NCBI GenBank assembly: GCA_964494845.1 | Contig: CAZBSC010000012.1 | Span: 1 to 25,977, forward strand | Source of the DNA: CAYRSA01 sp964494845 | GTDB lineage: Bacteria; Patescibacteriota; Saccharimonadia; Saccharimonadales; JAGQNJ01 | Length of the DNA stretch: 25,977 nt | Direction: 5' to 3' | In this document: positions 6,297-12,021 of the stretch, piece after piece | Position numbering within the stretch: position 1 is the stretch's first letter | How the letters are laid out: the number at the start of each line of letters is the position of its first letter | Made by a program: the position numbers and the translations under genes | Notes under the pieces: model-generated | Databases searched by the model: none | Seen by the model: the letters and a program-made list of their open reading frames with translations, nothing else | Told to the model about the DNA's origin: nothing

Positions 6297-7628
6297 ATGG
6301 GCGAAGCAGTAGTAAATATAGAATTTTTTGACACCACGATGAGAGATGGTGATCAAGCACTTCCTGAAGAAAATCAATTTGACGTAGGAGATAAAGAAGA
6401 CATCGCCAGGACAATTGCTGGCTTTGGAGTAAATGTCATTGAAGCAGGATTCCCTAGGACTCCTGGAGATGCGGAGGAAGTTAGACAGGTAGCCTCGACA
6501 GTAGGAAATCAGAGTTTTGCTGTCATGGATTGGCAATCTGAAGCATTAAGCGGAACATGGGAGGCAAACGAATTTACTGGAGTTACAACTAGAACGCCAG
6601 TGATCGCAGGATTATCGAGAACAACTGTTCAAGATATTGATGCAACGTGGGATGCAATTCAGGGCGCTGAAAGACCAAGAATTCATACGTTTATTTCCAC
6701 AGATGCGTATCATATGGCAAAAAGGTTTCCAGGAAAAACCCCTGATGAAGTTTTAAGAATGGGCAGGGACGCAATTCGTATGGCACGTCAGTACACAGAT
6801 GCGCATAGTGGGGGCTCACTAGAGTTTTCGGCTGAAGCTGCAAGCACAACTGATGATGAATTCTCAGAAATAGTTGTAAGGATGGCTGTAAGTGAAGGTA
6901 TCGACATCTTAAATATGCCCGATACGGTCGGCCAAAAACGCCCCCTTTGGATGTATAAGTTCTACAGCAGGGTGCTTGATTGGGCATTAGCAGAGAACGA
7001 AAATATAGTAGTCTCTGCGCACAACCATAATGATCTTGGTAATGCTTCAGCAAATTCTTTTGCATTTGTCGAAGCAGCTGCGGATGTAGCGGAAAGGCGT
7101 GGAAAGCCAGTTAACATTCAAATTGAAGGCACCTTTTGTGGGATAGGAGAGCGCGCCGGTAACGCAGACTTGTTTACTGTCATGGGAAATGTATTTAAAT
7201 ATGCAGGCGAATTAGCAGTGCCCCTAAGGTGGCAAAATAACCCCGAAACATCAGTTAAATCAGCGAGAACTGTAATGGAGTTTGCTGGGCTTGATGTTGA
7301 TCGACAAAATCCTGTTGTCGGCAGTGACATAATTGTGCAGCGGGCCGGTGTCCATAGCGATGGCGTAGCGAAGGGCGACTTTTGGATGTACTCACCATTC
7401 GACCCACGCTTTTGGGGTCATGAGTTTTCGGTTGTCCACGAAGACGGAAAATATCAAGGGGCTGCAGGGCGTGCTGCTATAGCCGCTTCTCAGAATGATC
7501 GCGTTGCCAGTTACAGCGGAGCATCTGATGTAAGAGCAGCCTTAGCAGGCCATTCTGACGCTGGATCTATAGCATCAGACTATAAAGGTTTTGAGAAAGA
7601 ATTAGCAGAAGCAGGCGTTACTGTTTGA
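6297..7628 (+). CDS. leuA: 2-isopropylmalate synthase, short form without the regulatory domain
   Basis: A DRE-TIM metallolyase that condenses 2-oxoisovalerate with acetyl-CoA, the first committed step to leucine. Signatures are DTTMRDGDQ (12-20; family DTTLRDGEQ), the metal-binding HNHNDLGNA (242-250) and GIGERAGNA (282-290). After the barrel come linker residues with AGVHSDGVAKGDFW. The protein stops at 443 residues, while full LeuA is about 510-550 with a C-terminal LeuA dimer domain that binds leucine; that domain appears absent. A homocitrate or citramalate synthase role cannot be excluded from sequence, but the Leu-codon attenuator upstream supports leucine synthesis. GAAGGAAAG lies about 12 nt before the ATG. 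No leuB, leuC or leuD is in the window. Confidence 0.83.
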   Translation: MGEAVVNIEFFDTTMRDGDQALPEENQFDVGDKEDIARTIAGFGVNVIEAGFPRTPGDAEEVRQVASTVGNQSFAVMDWQSEALSGTWEANEFTGVTTRTPVIAGLSRTTVQDIDATWDAIQGAERPRIHTFISTDAYHMAKRFPGKTPDEVLRMGRDAIRMARQYTDAHSGGSLEFSAEAASTTDDEFSEIVVRMAVSEGIDILNMPDTVGQKRPLWMYKFYSRVLDWALAENENIVVSAHNHNDLGNASANSFAFVEAAADVAERRGKPVNIQIEGTFCGIGERAGNADLFTVMGNVFKYAGELAVPLRWQNNPETSVKSARTVMEFAGLDVDRQNPVVGSDIIVQRAGVHSDGVAKGDFWMYSPFDPRFWGHEFSVVHEDGKYQGAAGRAAIAASQNDRVASYSGASDVRAALAGHSDAGSIASDYKGFEKELAEAGVTV

Positions 7629-7652
7629 CAAATTTTAACAGGAGGGTATATT
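7625..7652 (+). promoter_or_regulatory. Promoter of the ridA-ilvA leader, leaderless start
   Basis: TTGACA (7625-7630, overlapping the leuA stop codon), a 16-bp spacer and TATATT (7647-7652). RNA would begin at about 7659-7660, exactly at the ATG of the leader peptide. An AGGAGGG at 7640-7646 lies inside the spacer, so it would not be in this transcript; it could serve the leader only on read-through from leuA. Confidence 0.7.
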
Positions 7653-7659
7653 TGACGGT

Positions 7660-7713
7660 ATGACTTGTGCGATAATTATTGAAATTATTGAGGAAACCCC
7701 AACAAGGGCGTAG
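7660..7713 (+). CDS. Isoleucine-rich leader peptide of ridA-ilvA (17 aa)
   Basis: A 17-codon frame reading MTCAIIIEIIEETPTRA and then TAG (7711-7713). Five residues are Ile in one cluster (7672-7689), and two Thr codons follow. Ile is the end product and Thr the substrate of the pathway entered by the downstream threonine deaminase. The 3' end overlaps the antiterminator strand 7706-7721. This is the arrangement of an ilv-type attenuator leader. The ATG appears to be the first base of the mRNA. Confidence 0.82.
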   Translation: MTCAIIIEIIEETPTRA

Positions 7714-7762
7714 AGTTTAATATTGTCAAAAATTAAACCCCGCCCATCCAAGCGGGGTTTTT
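7706..7762 (+). promoter_or_regulatory. Isoleucine transcription attenuator of ridA-ilvA
   Basis: Antiterminator: GGGCG (7706-7710) with CGCCC (7741-7745), and GTTTAAT (7715-7721) with ATTAAAC (7732-7738), separated by a small internal loop. Terminator: AAACCCCGC (7735-7743) with GCGGGGTTT (7752-7760), 9 pairs with an 8-nt loop and a T run to 7762. The two share 7735-7745 and are mutually exclusive. Stalling at the Ile codons would leave 7706-7721 free and favour read-through; a ribosome at the TAG (7711-7713) would cover it and favour termination. The protector pairing is weak here (CCC 7698-7700 with GGG 7706-7708). Confidence 0.82.
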
Positions 7763-7772
7763 AAATTAAACC

Positions 7773-7791
7773 CCCTTCGATAGGCTCAAGG
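7773..7791 (+). repeat. Short interspersed repeat, copy 1
   Basis: CCCTTCGATAGGCTCAAGG, lying between the attenuator terminator and the ridA ribosome-binding site. It matches the reverse complement of 10864-10882 at 17 of 19 positions and resembles the CCTTCGA-AGCTCAGG type of small repeat that I recall from many bacterial genomes. Confidence 0.6.
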
Positions 7792-7805
7792 TAAAGGAGT
7801 TAAAG

Positions 7806-8189
7806 ATGTCAAATCAAGTAGTATACGGCCCATATAGTCCAGTGTTCAAAGCAGGCGATACGTACTTTGTGTCCGGTCAACTAGGCGTCGACGGCAAAAC
7901 CAAGGCAGCACCACGTACAATCGAGGAACAAACACACTTGCTATTTACCAACCTCAAACAGTTACTAGCGGATAATGCTCTAGAATTAGACAATATTGTC
8001 AAAACCACCATATACCTCATGGATATTGATGATTTTGCCAAAGTTAATGACATCTACGTAACTTATTTCAGCGAGCCTCGCCCAGCCAGAGCCTGCGTTC
8101 AAGTTGCACAGCTGCCAAAAGTAACGACAAACGGTGTTCCCGTAATGATCGAAATGGACGCTGTGGCATACAATAAGGAGCAAAAATGA
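7806..8189 (+). CDS. ridA: RidA family enamine/imine deaminase
   Basis: A 127-residue YjgF/YER057c/UK114 family protein. RidA hydrolyses reactive 2-aminoacrylate and 2-aminocrotonate released by PLP-dependent threonine/serine dehydratases, giving the keto acid and ammonia. Conserved elements are GPYSPV (8-13), FVSGQLG (21-27), PARACVQVAQLP with the substrate-binding Arg (R95, matching R105 of the E. coli protein), and the final VMIEMDAVA with the conserved Glu (E116). AAAGGAG lies 6 nt upstream of the ATG. The gene overlaps ilvA by 4 nt (ATGA), so the protein is made together with the enzyme whose by-product it removes. Confidence 0.93.
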   Translation: MSNQVVYGPYSPVFKAGDTYFVSGQLGVDGKTKAAPRTIEEQTHLLFTNLKQLLADNALELDNIVKTTIYLMDIDDFAKVNDIYVTYFSEPRPARACVQVAQLPKVTTNGVPVMIEMDAVAYNKEQK

Positions 8190-9685
8190 AAAATGCCGTC
8201 AATGAGACACTGTTAGCAAAGGTTTACGATGTAGCTGTTGAAACGCCACTGGAAAAAGCCACCAAGCTAAGCAACGAGAATGGTCTCCCAATCTACCTAA
8301 AAAGGGAAGACCTTCAGCCCGTGCATTCTTTTAAAATAAGGGGCGCCTATAACAAAATGGTACATTTAACTGCCAAAGAAAAGAAAAAAGGCGTTATTGC
8401 CGCCAGTGCAGGGAACCATGCGCAAGGCGTAGCACTGAGCGCCAAAAAGCTAGACATAAATGCGACAATTGTTATGCCGAAAACTACTCCTAGTATTAAA
8501 GTTGACGCTGTAAAAACGTATGATGCCGAAGTTATCTTGTGGGGCGATAGCTATTCTGACGCGTACGAACATTCTCAAGAATTAGTTAAAAAGACCGGTC
8601 AGGCCTTTATTCATCCCTTTGACGACCCGCTTGTTATAGCCGGCCAAGGCACTGTCGGACGGGAAATTATTGAACAACTACCTGATGCTACGCATATTTT
8701 TATACCGGTTGGTGGCGGAGGTCTTATCTCGGGTATTGCACAGTTTATAAAACAGCTGGAACCGCATATCAAGATAATCGGGGTAGAGCCAAAAGACAGT
8801 AACGCCATGGGACTGTCTCTAAAAGCAGGCAAACGCATCCAATTAGACCACGTTGGTCTCTTCGCCGACGGTGTTGCTGTCAAAGAAGTAGGCGAGAATA
8901 CCTTTAAAATATGTCAAAAATGTGTCGACGAGGTTATCACAGTTACTAATGATCAAATCTCTGCAGGGATTAAAGCTGTATTTGAAGACACCAGAAACAT
9001 CGTCGAGCCCGCCGGTGCGCTTGGCGTCGCTGGAGCATCGAAGTATTTTTCAGAACATAGCACGAAAAACGCAATAGCAGTGGCAATATGCTCTGGCGCC
9101 AATATGACATTCGAGCGACTGCAGTATGTTGCAGAACGTACACTGGTAGGAAGCGGCAAAGAGGCACTTTTCTCCGTAGAAATGCCCGAGCAGGCTGGAG
9201 CTCTTGAAAAGTTTTGCCTGGAAGTCGTAAATGGTCACGCTATCACCGAGTTTAGCTACCGCTTGAACAGCCGAGAAAGCGCGAATATTTTTGTCGGGAT
9301 TGGCCTTCAAAATCTTGCCGATAAAGAAAAGTTTATGGCTAAAATGACCAAAAAAGAATACAAATTTGAAGATTTGTCGTCTGACGAGCTAGTAAAGAAG
9401 CATGTTCGCCATATGATTGGCGGGGTATCCACCAAGGCCAAAAATGAGCACTTTTACGAAGTATTATTCCCTGAACGCGCCGGTGCACTAACTGACTTCT
9501 TACGTGTCGTGGCAAGTCGCTGGAATATTAGCACCTTCCATTACCGCGGACAGGGATCAGATACGGCCAATATACTAGTCAGCTTTGAAACAACCGAACC
9601 AAAAACTATTGAAAACGACCTAGAAGTCGCTGAGTATCAGTGGGAAAGACTTTCGTCAAAAGCAATCAATCTTTTCTTGAGGTGA
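8186..9685 (+). CDS. ilvA: Threonine deaminase (threonine ammonia-lyase), biosynthetic type
   Basis: A PLP enzyme converting threonine to 2-oxobutanoate, the first step to isoleucine. The PLP lysine is in HSFKIRGAYN (K50), with SAGNHAQG (74-81) and the phosphate-binding PVGGGGLISG (174-183). Residues from about 330 to the end form two ACT-like repeats, beginning ALFSVEMPEQAGALEKF and HFYEVLFPERAGALTDF. This marks the allosteric biosynthetic enzyme (about 500 residues) and not the short catabolic TdcB. Feedback by isoleucine is therefore likely, in addition to the upstream attenuator. Its start codon overlaps the ridA stop (ATGA), implying translational coupling. The dehydratase fold and length make the call firm. 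Confidence 0.94.
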   Translation: MKNAVNETLLAKVYDVAVETPLEKATKLSNENGLPIYLKREDLQPVHSFKIRGAYNKMVHLTAKEKKKGVIAASAGNHAQGVALSAKKLDINATIVMPKTTPSIKVDAVKTYDAEVILWGDSYSDAYEHSQELVKKTGQAFIHPFDDPLVIAGQGTVGREIIEQLPDATHIFIPVGGGGLISGIAQFIKQLEPHIKIIGVEPKDSNAMGLSLKAGKRIQLDHVGLFADGVAVKEVGENTFKICQKCVDEVITVTNDQISAGIKAVFEDTRNIVEPAGALGVAGASKYFSEHSTKNAIAVAICSGANMTFERLQYVAERTLVGSGKEALFSVEMPEQAGALEKFCLEVVNGHAITEFSYRLNSRESANIFVGIGLQNLADKEKFMAKMTKKEYKFEDLSSDELVKKHVRHMIGGVSTKAKNEHFYEVLFPERAGALTDFLRVVASRWNISTFHYRGQGSDTANILVSFETTEPKTIENDLEVAEYQWERLSSKAINLFLR

Positions 9686-9689
9686 TAGT

Positions 9690-9718
9690 TTGACAGAAAT
9701 TGCTAATCTTGCTAATAT
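9690..9718 (+). promoter_or_regulatory. Promoter of the rplJ-rplL operon
   Basis: TTGACA (9690-9695), a 17-bp spacer and TAATAT (9713-9718) with TGC directly before it (extended -10). It begins 4 nt after the ilvA stop. RNA start is expected near 9725. Confidence 0.8.
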
Positions 9719-9724
9719 TAAATA

Positions 9725-9785
9725 GTTAATTGCCAAAGACAGCGACGGGGAAACCTTAATAAAGTCGCCAAGGTGCATGTAGCTC
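9725..9785 (+). promoter_or_regulatory. Ribosomal protein L10 leader RNA
   Basis: The 5' UTR of rplJ contains the hallmark of the L10 leader. It reads CCAAAGACAGCGAC, then CTTAATAAAGTCGCCAAGG, with stem GCGAC/GTCGC and the unpaired AAAGACAGC side that forms a kink-turn-like L10(L12)4 binding site. This mimics the L10-binding region of 23S rRNA and lets excess L10-L12 complex repress the operon. The position, directly upstream of rplJ and behind a strong promoter, agrees. Exact boundaries are approximate. Confidence 0.8.
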
Positions 9786-9808
9786 AACTTTTTTGTTAGT
9801 TTTTGTAT

Positions 9809-9838
9809 AAAGTCTTTGGTAAACACCAAGGGCTTTTT
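9809..9838 (+). terminator. Attenuator-like terminator hairpin in the L10 leader
   Basis: AAAGTCTTTGGT (9809-9820) pairs along its whole length with ACCAAGGGCTTT (9825-9836), including two G-U pairs and an AAAC loop, followed by T's to 9838. It lies between the L10-binding element and rplJ, so L10 repression may act through premature termination as well as translation. Confidence 0.7.
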
Positions 9839-9892
9839 AAATACCCTAGAAATTTAATAATCAGGTCGAAATAATTAAACAGGAATCAACAT

Positions 9893-10423
9893 ATGGCTTT
9901 AACTAAGCAAGAAAAAGATGAAGTTGTTGCCTCTGTATCTGATCTTTTAGCTAGCTCGAAACTAACGGTTGTAGCGCAGTACCAAGGTACTAGCGTTAAG
10001 CAAATGCAAGAGCTGAGAAAAAGCGCTAAAGAGAATGGGACAGTGGTAAAGGTAGTAAAAAACCGTTTGGTTCGCCAGGCAGTCAGTTCTACAGAGAATT
10101 TGAAAGACGTTGACACCAGCGCTCTAAACGGCCAGTTGTTATACGCTTTCAATGCCGAAGATGAGGTAGCGCCAGCACAATCATTAGCAACGTTTGCCAA
10201 GAAAAACCCTAGCATTAAATTTGTTGGAGCATTTTCTACAGACGGACAGTTTATGAGTGCAGATGACGTGCAGTATCTAGCATCGCTACCAAGCAAAGAT
10301 CAGCTACGCGCACAACTTGTTGGAACGATTGGTGCACCGCTAAGTGGATTCGTAAATGTATTGTCAGGCAATATTCGTGGCGTGTTAAATGTAATGAGTG
10401 CACGAGCAGAAGCAATTCAATAA
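9893..10423 (+). CDS. rplJ: Ribosomal protein L10
   Basis: L10 anchors L7/L12 dimers to the ribosomal stalk base. The sequence shows the N-terminal rRNA-binding domain with GTSVKQMQELRKSAKENG and KVVKNRLVRQA, a middle segment FVGAFSTDGQFMSADDVQYL, and the C-terminal helix that carries L12 dimers (IGAPLSGFVNVLSGNIRGVL). At 176 residues it is of normal length. AGGA is 8 nt before the ATG, and rplL follows after 24 nt. It is expected to repress its own operon through the leader upstream. Confidence 0.97.
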   Translation: MALTKQEKDEVVASVSDLLASSKLTVVAQYQGTSVKQMQELRKSAKENGTVVKVVKNRLVRQAVSSTENLKDVDTSALNGQLLYAFNAEDEVAPAQSLATFAKKNPSIKFVGAFSTDGQFMSADDVQYLASLPSKDQLRAQLVGTIGAPLSGFVNVLSGNIRGVLNVMSARAEAIQ

Positions 10424-10447
10424 ATAATAAATTAGGAGAATAAGTTT

Positions 10448-10849
10448 ATGTCAGAAGAAAAGAAAGTAGAGACTCCAAAAGAGTTCGAAAAACTAGTTGC
10501 AGAACTAGACAAAATGTCAGCACTAGAAATTAGCAAATTTGTTAAGTTTCTAGAAGAATATTGGGGCGTTAGCGCTGCAGCACCAGCCGCAGCAGTGGCC
10601 GCAGCGCCAGCCGAAGCAGCAGAGGCTGTTGAGGAAAAATCAGAATACGACGTTATTCTAAAAGAAGTCGGTGCTCAAAAAGTAGCTGTAATCAAAGCAG
10701 TCAAAGACATCACCGGCCTAGGTCTAGGTGAAGCAAAAGCTGTCGTTGACGGCGCACCAAAACCAGTGCTAGAAAAAGCCAAAAAAGAAGACGCAGATGC
10801 AGCCAAGAAAACCTTGGAAGACGCTGGCGCGACTGTTGAACTTGCCTAA
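10448..10849 (+). CDS. rplL: Ribosomal protein L7/L12
   Basis: The multicopy stalk protein that recruits translation GTPases. Residues 1-40 are the dimerisation domain, 44-65 an Ala/Pro hinge (AAAPAAAVAAAPAEAAEAVE), and the C-terminal domain has YDVILKEVGAQKVAVIKAVK and GLGLGEAKAVVDGAPKPV. At 133 residues it is slightly longer than the usual 120-125, mainly in the hinge. AGGAG precedes the start. The last seven codons (GATVELA plus stop) occur a second time 55 nt downstream with different synonymous codons; see the remnant entry. Confidence 0.97.
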   Translation: MSEEKKVETPKEFEKLVAELDKMSALEISKFVKFLEEYWGVSAAAPAAAVAAAPAEAAEAVEEKSEYDVILKEVGAQKVAVIKAVKDITGLGLGEAKAVVDGAPKPVLEKAKKEDADAAKKTLEDAGATVELA

Positions 10850-10863
10850 AGTTCAACCGAGCA

Positions 10864-10882
10864 CCCTGAGTCTATCGAAGGG
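10864..10882 (-). repeat. Short interspersed repeat, copy 2 (inverted)
   Basis: On the minus strand this reads CCCTTCGATAGACTCAGGG, 17 of 19 identical to 7773-7791. It lies between the stop codon of rplL and a second copy of the rplL tail, as if inserted there. Confidence 0.6.
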
Positions 10883-10904
10883 CGCAACAGTAGAACTAGC
10901 TTAA
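10881..10904 (+). pseudogene. Second copy of the rplL 3' end
   Basis: These 24 nt encode GATVELA and a TAA stop, exactly the C-terminus of rplL at 10826-10849. The nucleotide match is 19 of 24, and all five differences are synonymous third positions. It is not attached to any start codon or the rest of the gene. It looks like a remnant of an older or alternative rplL end, separated from the gene by the 31 nt that contain the short repeat. Confidence 0.65.
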
Positions 10905-10929
10905 TCATAGATCAAGCTATCGAACAAAT

Positions 10930-10966
10930 ATACCGCTCCCTTGTTATTCGGAGCGGTATTATTTTT
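10930..10966 (+). terminator. Rho-independent terminator of rplJ-rplL
   Basis: ATACCGCTCC (10930-10939) pairs perfectly over 10 bp with GGAGCGGTAT (10950-10959), with a 10-nt loop, followed by TATTTTT to 10966. Confidence 0.9.
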
Positions 10967-10988
10967 CCACAGGTTAGGGCTTGACCCT

Positions 10989-11017
10989 TTGACTAATGTT
11001 AGCAAGCATGATATTTT
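10989..11017 (+). promoter_or_regulatory. Promoter of the 169-aa conserved protein gene
   Basis: TTGACT (10989-10994), a 17-bp spacer and TATTTT (11012-11017) preceded by TGA. RNA would start near 11024, giving a 5' UTR of about 40 nt with a weak purine-rich GAGAGAAG (11047-11054) before the ATG. Confidence 0.6.
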
Positions 11018-11062
11018 TATGTAAAGTGTATAGATAAACAAACACTGAGAGAAGACCAGATT

Positions 11063-11572
11063 ATGGCAGATGTATCAGATAAACAGATAAAAAGACTAAA
11101 AGTTCTCATTCAAGAGGCAGAGACCAGTCTAGCGGCAGCAAAAGAACTGCTAGTTAGCCTATTGGGTGACGATGATATGGCACCAATAAAGCCATCAGAA
11201 GATATTGCCGGAAAAATTATCGAAGGTGTTTTTGACGGACAGAATATGGTTGGCTCAGATGGTAAAACGTACCCAGTGCCGGCTAACTATGCATCCAAGT
11301 CAAAACTAGTGCAGGGTGATATCCTCAAGCTTACGATTGCAGACGATGGAGCATTCCTTTATAAACAAATCGGCCCAATCCCACGAGTCCAAAAAGTTGG
11401 CACATTAGTCATGGAAAACGGTCATTATTATGTCGATGTAGACAAGCAAAAATACCGAGTATTGTTAGCCAGCGTAACCTACTTCAAAGCCAAGCCAGGC
11501 GATCAGGTCAGTATAAACGTACCAGAAGACGACCAAACCGCCGAGTGGGCAGCCCTAGAAGCCGCACTATAA
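11063..11572 (+). CDS. Uncharacterised protein, helical N-terminus plus beta-rich domain
   Basis: A 169-residue soluble protein. Residues 3-35 form a heptad-like helix (KQIKRLKVLIQEAETSLAAA), probably a short coiled coil. Residues 45-165 look like one or two small beta-barrels, with GVFDGQNMVGSDGKTYPVPA, a YASKSKLVQGDILKL segment typical of RNA- or ligand-binding barrels, and YRVLLASVTYFKAKPGDQVS. I recall similar proteins as conserved hypotheticals in Patescibacteria but know no assigned function. Position after the ribosomal stalk operon, with its own promoter, and the barrel-like sequence make an RNA- or ribosome-associated role conceivable but unproven. Confidence 0.8.
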   Translation: MADVSDKQIKRLKVLIQEAETSLAAAKELLVSLLGDDDMAPIKPSEDIAGKIIEGVFDGQNMVGSDGKTYPVPANYASKSKLVQGDILKLTIADDGAFLYKQIGPIPRVQKVGTLVMENGHYYVDVDKQKYRVLLASVTYFKAKPGDQVSINVPEDDQTAEWAALEAAL

Positions 11573-11574
11573 CA

Positions 11575-11603
11575 TTGACTTAATAGCTACTATTTGTCAT
11601 GCT
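11575..11603 (+). promoter_or_regulatory. Possible promoter of the small membrane protein gene
   Basis: TTGACT (11575-11580), a 17-bp spacer and CATGCT (11598-11603) preceded by TGT. The -10 is poor (3 of 6), but the position would place the RNA start 1-2 nt before the ATG at 11612. Confidence 0.4.
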
Positions 11604-11611
11604 TTAGCTTA

Positions 11612-11953
11612 ATGAGTGAGACTTTATTCGAAAGGCAGCGTGCACTAAACAAAGAAGCAGTCAGTAAGGCCGGCAGTGCAGCAGTCGGCTTCGTTTTCGG
11701 CGTTGTTGGTTTTGGGATAGGCGCTATTGGAGAGGGCTTTTCTATAAACTCCAAAGAATTGTTACCCGCCGTTGTTAGCTTAATCCCATTCGGAATAGGC
11801 GCGCTTGGTATCCGGTATGCAGGCAAAAATGTAGTTGACGCAATAACAAGCTATCAACAAGCTGAAGCAACAGCTCAGCTTGGTATAGCTCAAACTGTTG
11901 AGATAACAGTTACCCAAATGCCACCAACGGACAGCTCTGGCCCGCTGGCCTAG
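11612..11953 (+). CDS. Small predicted membrane protein, unknown function
   Basis: A 113-residue protein with a charged N-terminus (MSETLFERQRALNKEAV), two hydrophobic Gly-rich segments (about residues 23-43, VGFVFGVVGFGIGAIG; and about 50-70, LLPAVVSLIPFGIGALGIRY) and an exposed polar tail. The ATG at 11612 is preferred over one at 11594 because the only nearby promoter has its -10 at 11598-11603, downstream of the first ATG. No family is recognised. dnaX follows under its own promoter. Confidence 0.6.
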   Translation: MSETLFERQRALNKEAVSKAGSAAVGFVFGVVGFGIGAIGEGFSINSKELLPAVVSLIPFGIGALGIRYAGKNVVDAITSYQQAEATAQLGIAQTVEITVTQMPPTDSSGPLA

Positions 11954-12006
11954 ATACCGTCCTACATATAGCTTATTGCACAACGAATCTGGTGCGCCGA
12001 TTAGTC

Positions 12007-12012
12007 TATAAT
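12007..12012 (+). promoter_or_regulatory. -10 box TATAAT of dnaX
   Basis: A perfect TATAAT ends 9 nt before the dnaX ATG, so the mRNA would have a 5' UTR of only 2-3 nt. No good -35 is visible, and no Shine-Dalgarno sequence precedes the ATG. Confidence 0.55.
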
Positions 12013-12021
12013 AGATAGGCT

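Noticed and set aside
7640..7762. T-box riboswitch before ridA-ilvA
   Set aside because: No T-box consensus (AGGGTGGNACCGCG-like) or specifier-loop structure is present; the translated Ile-rich frame plus competing stems explain the region.
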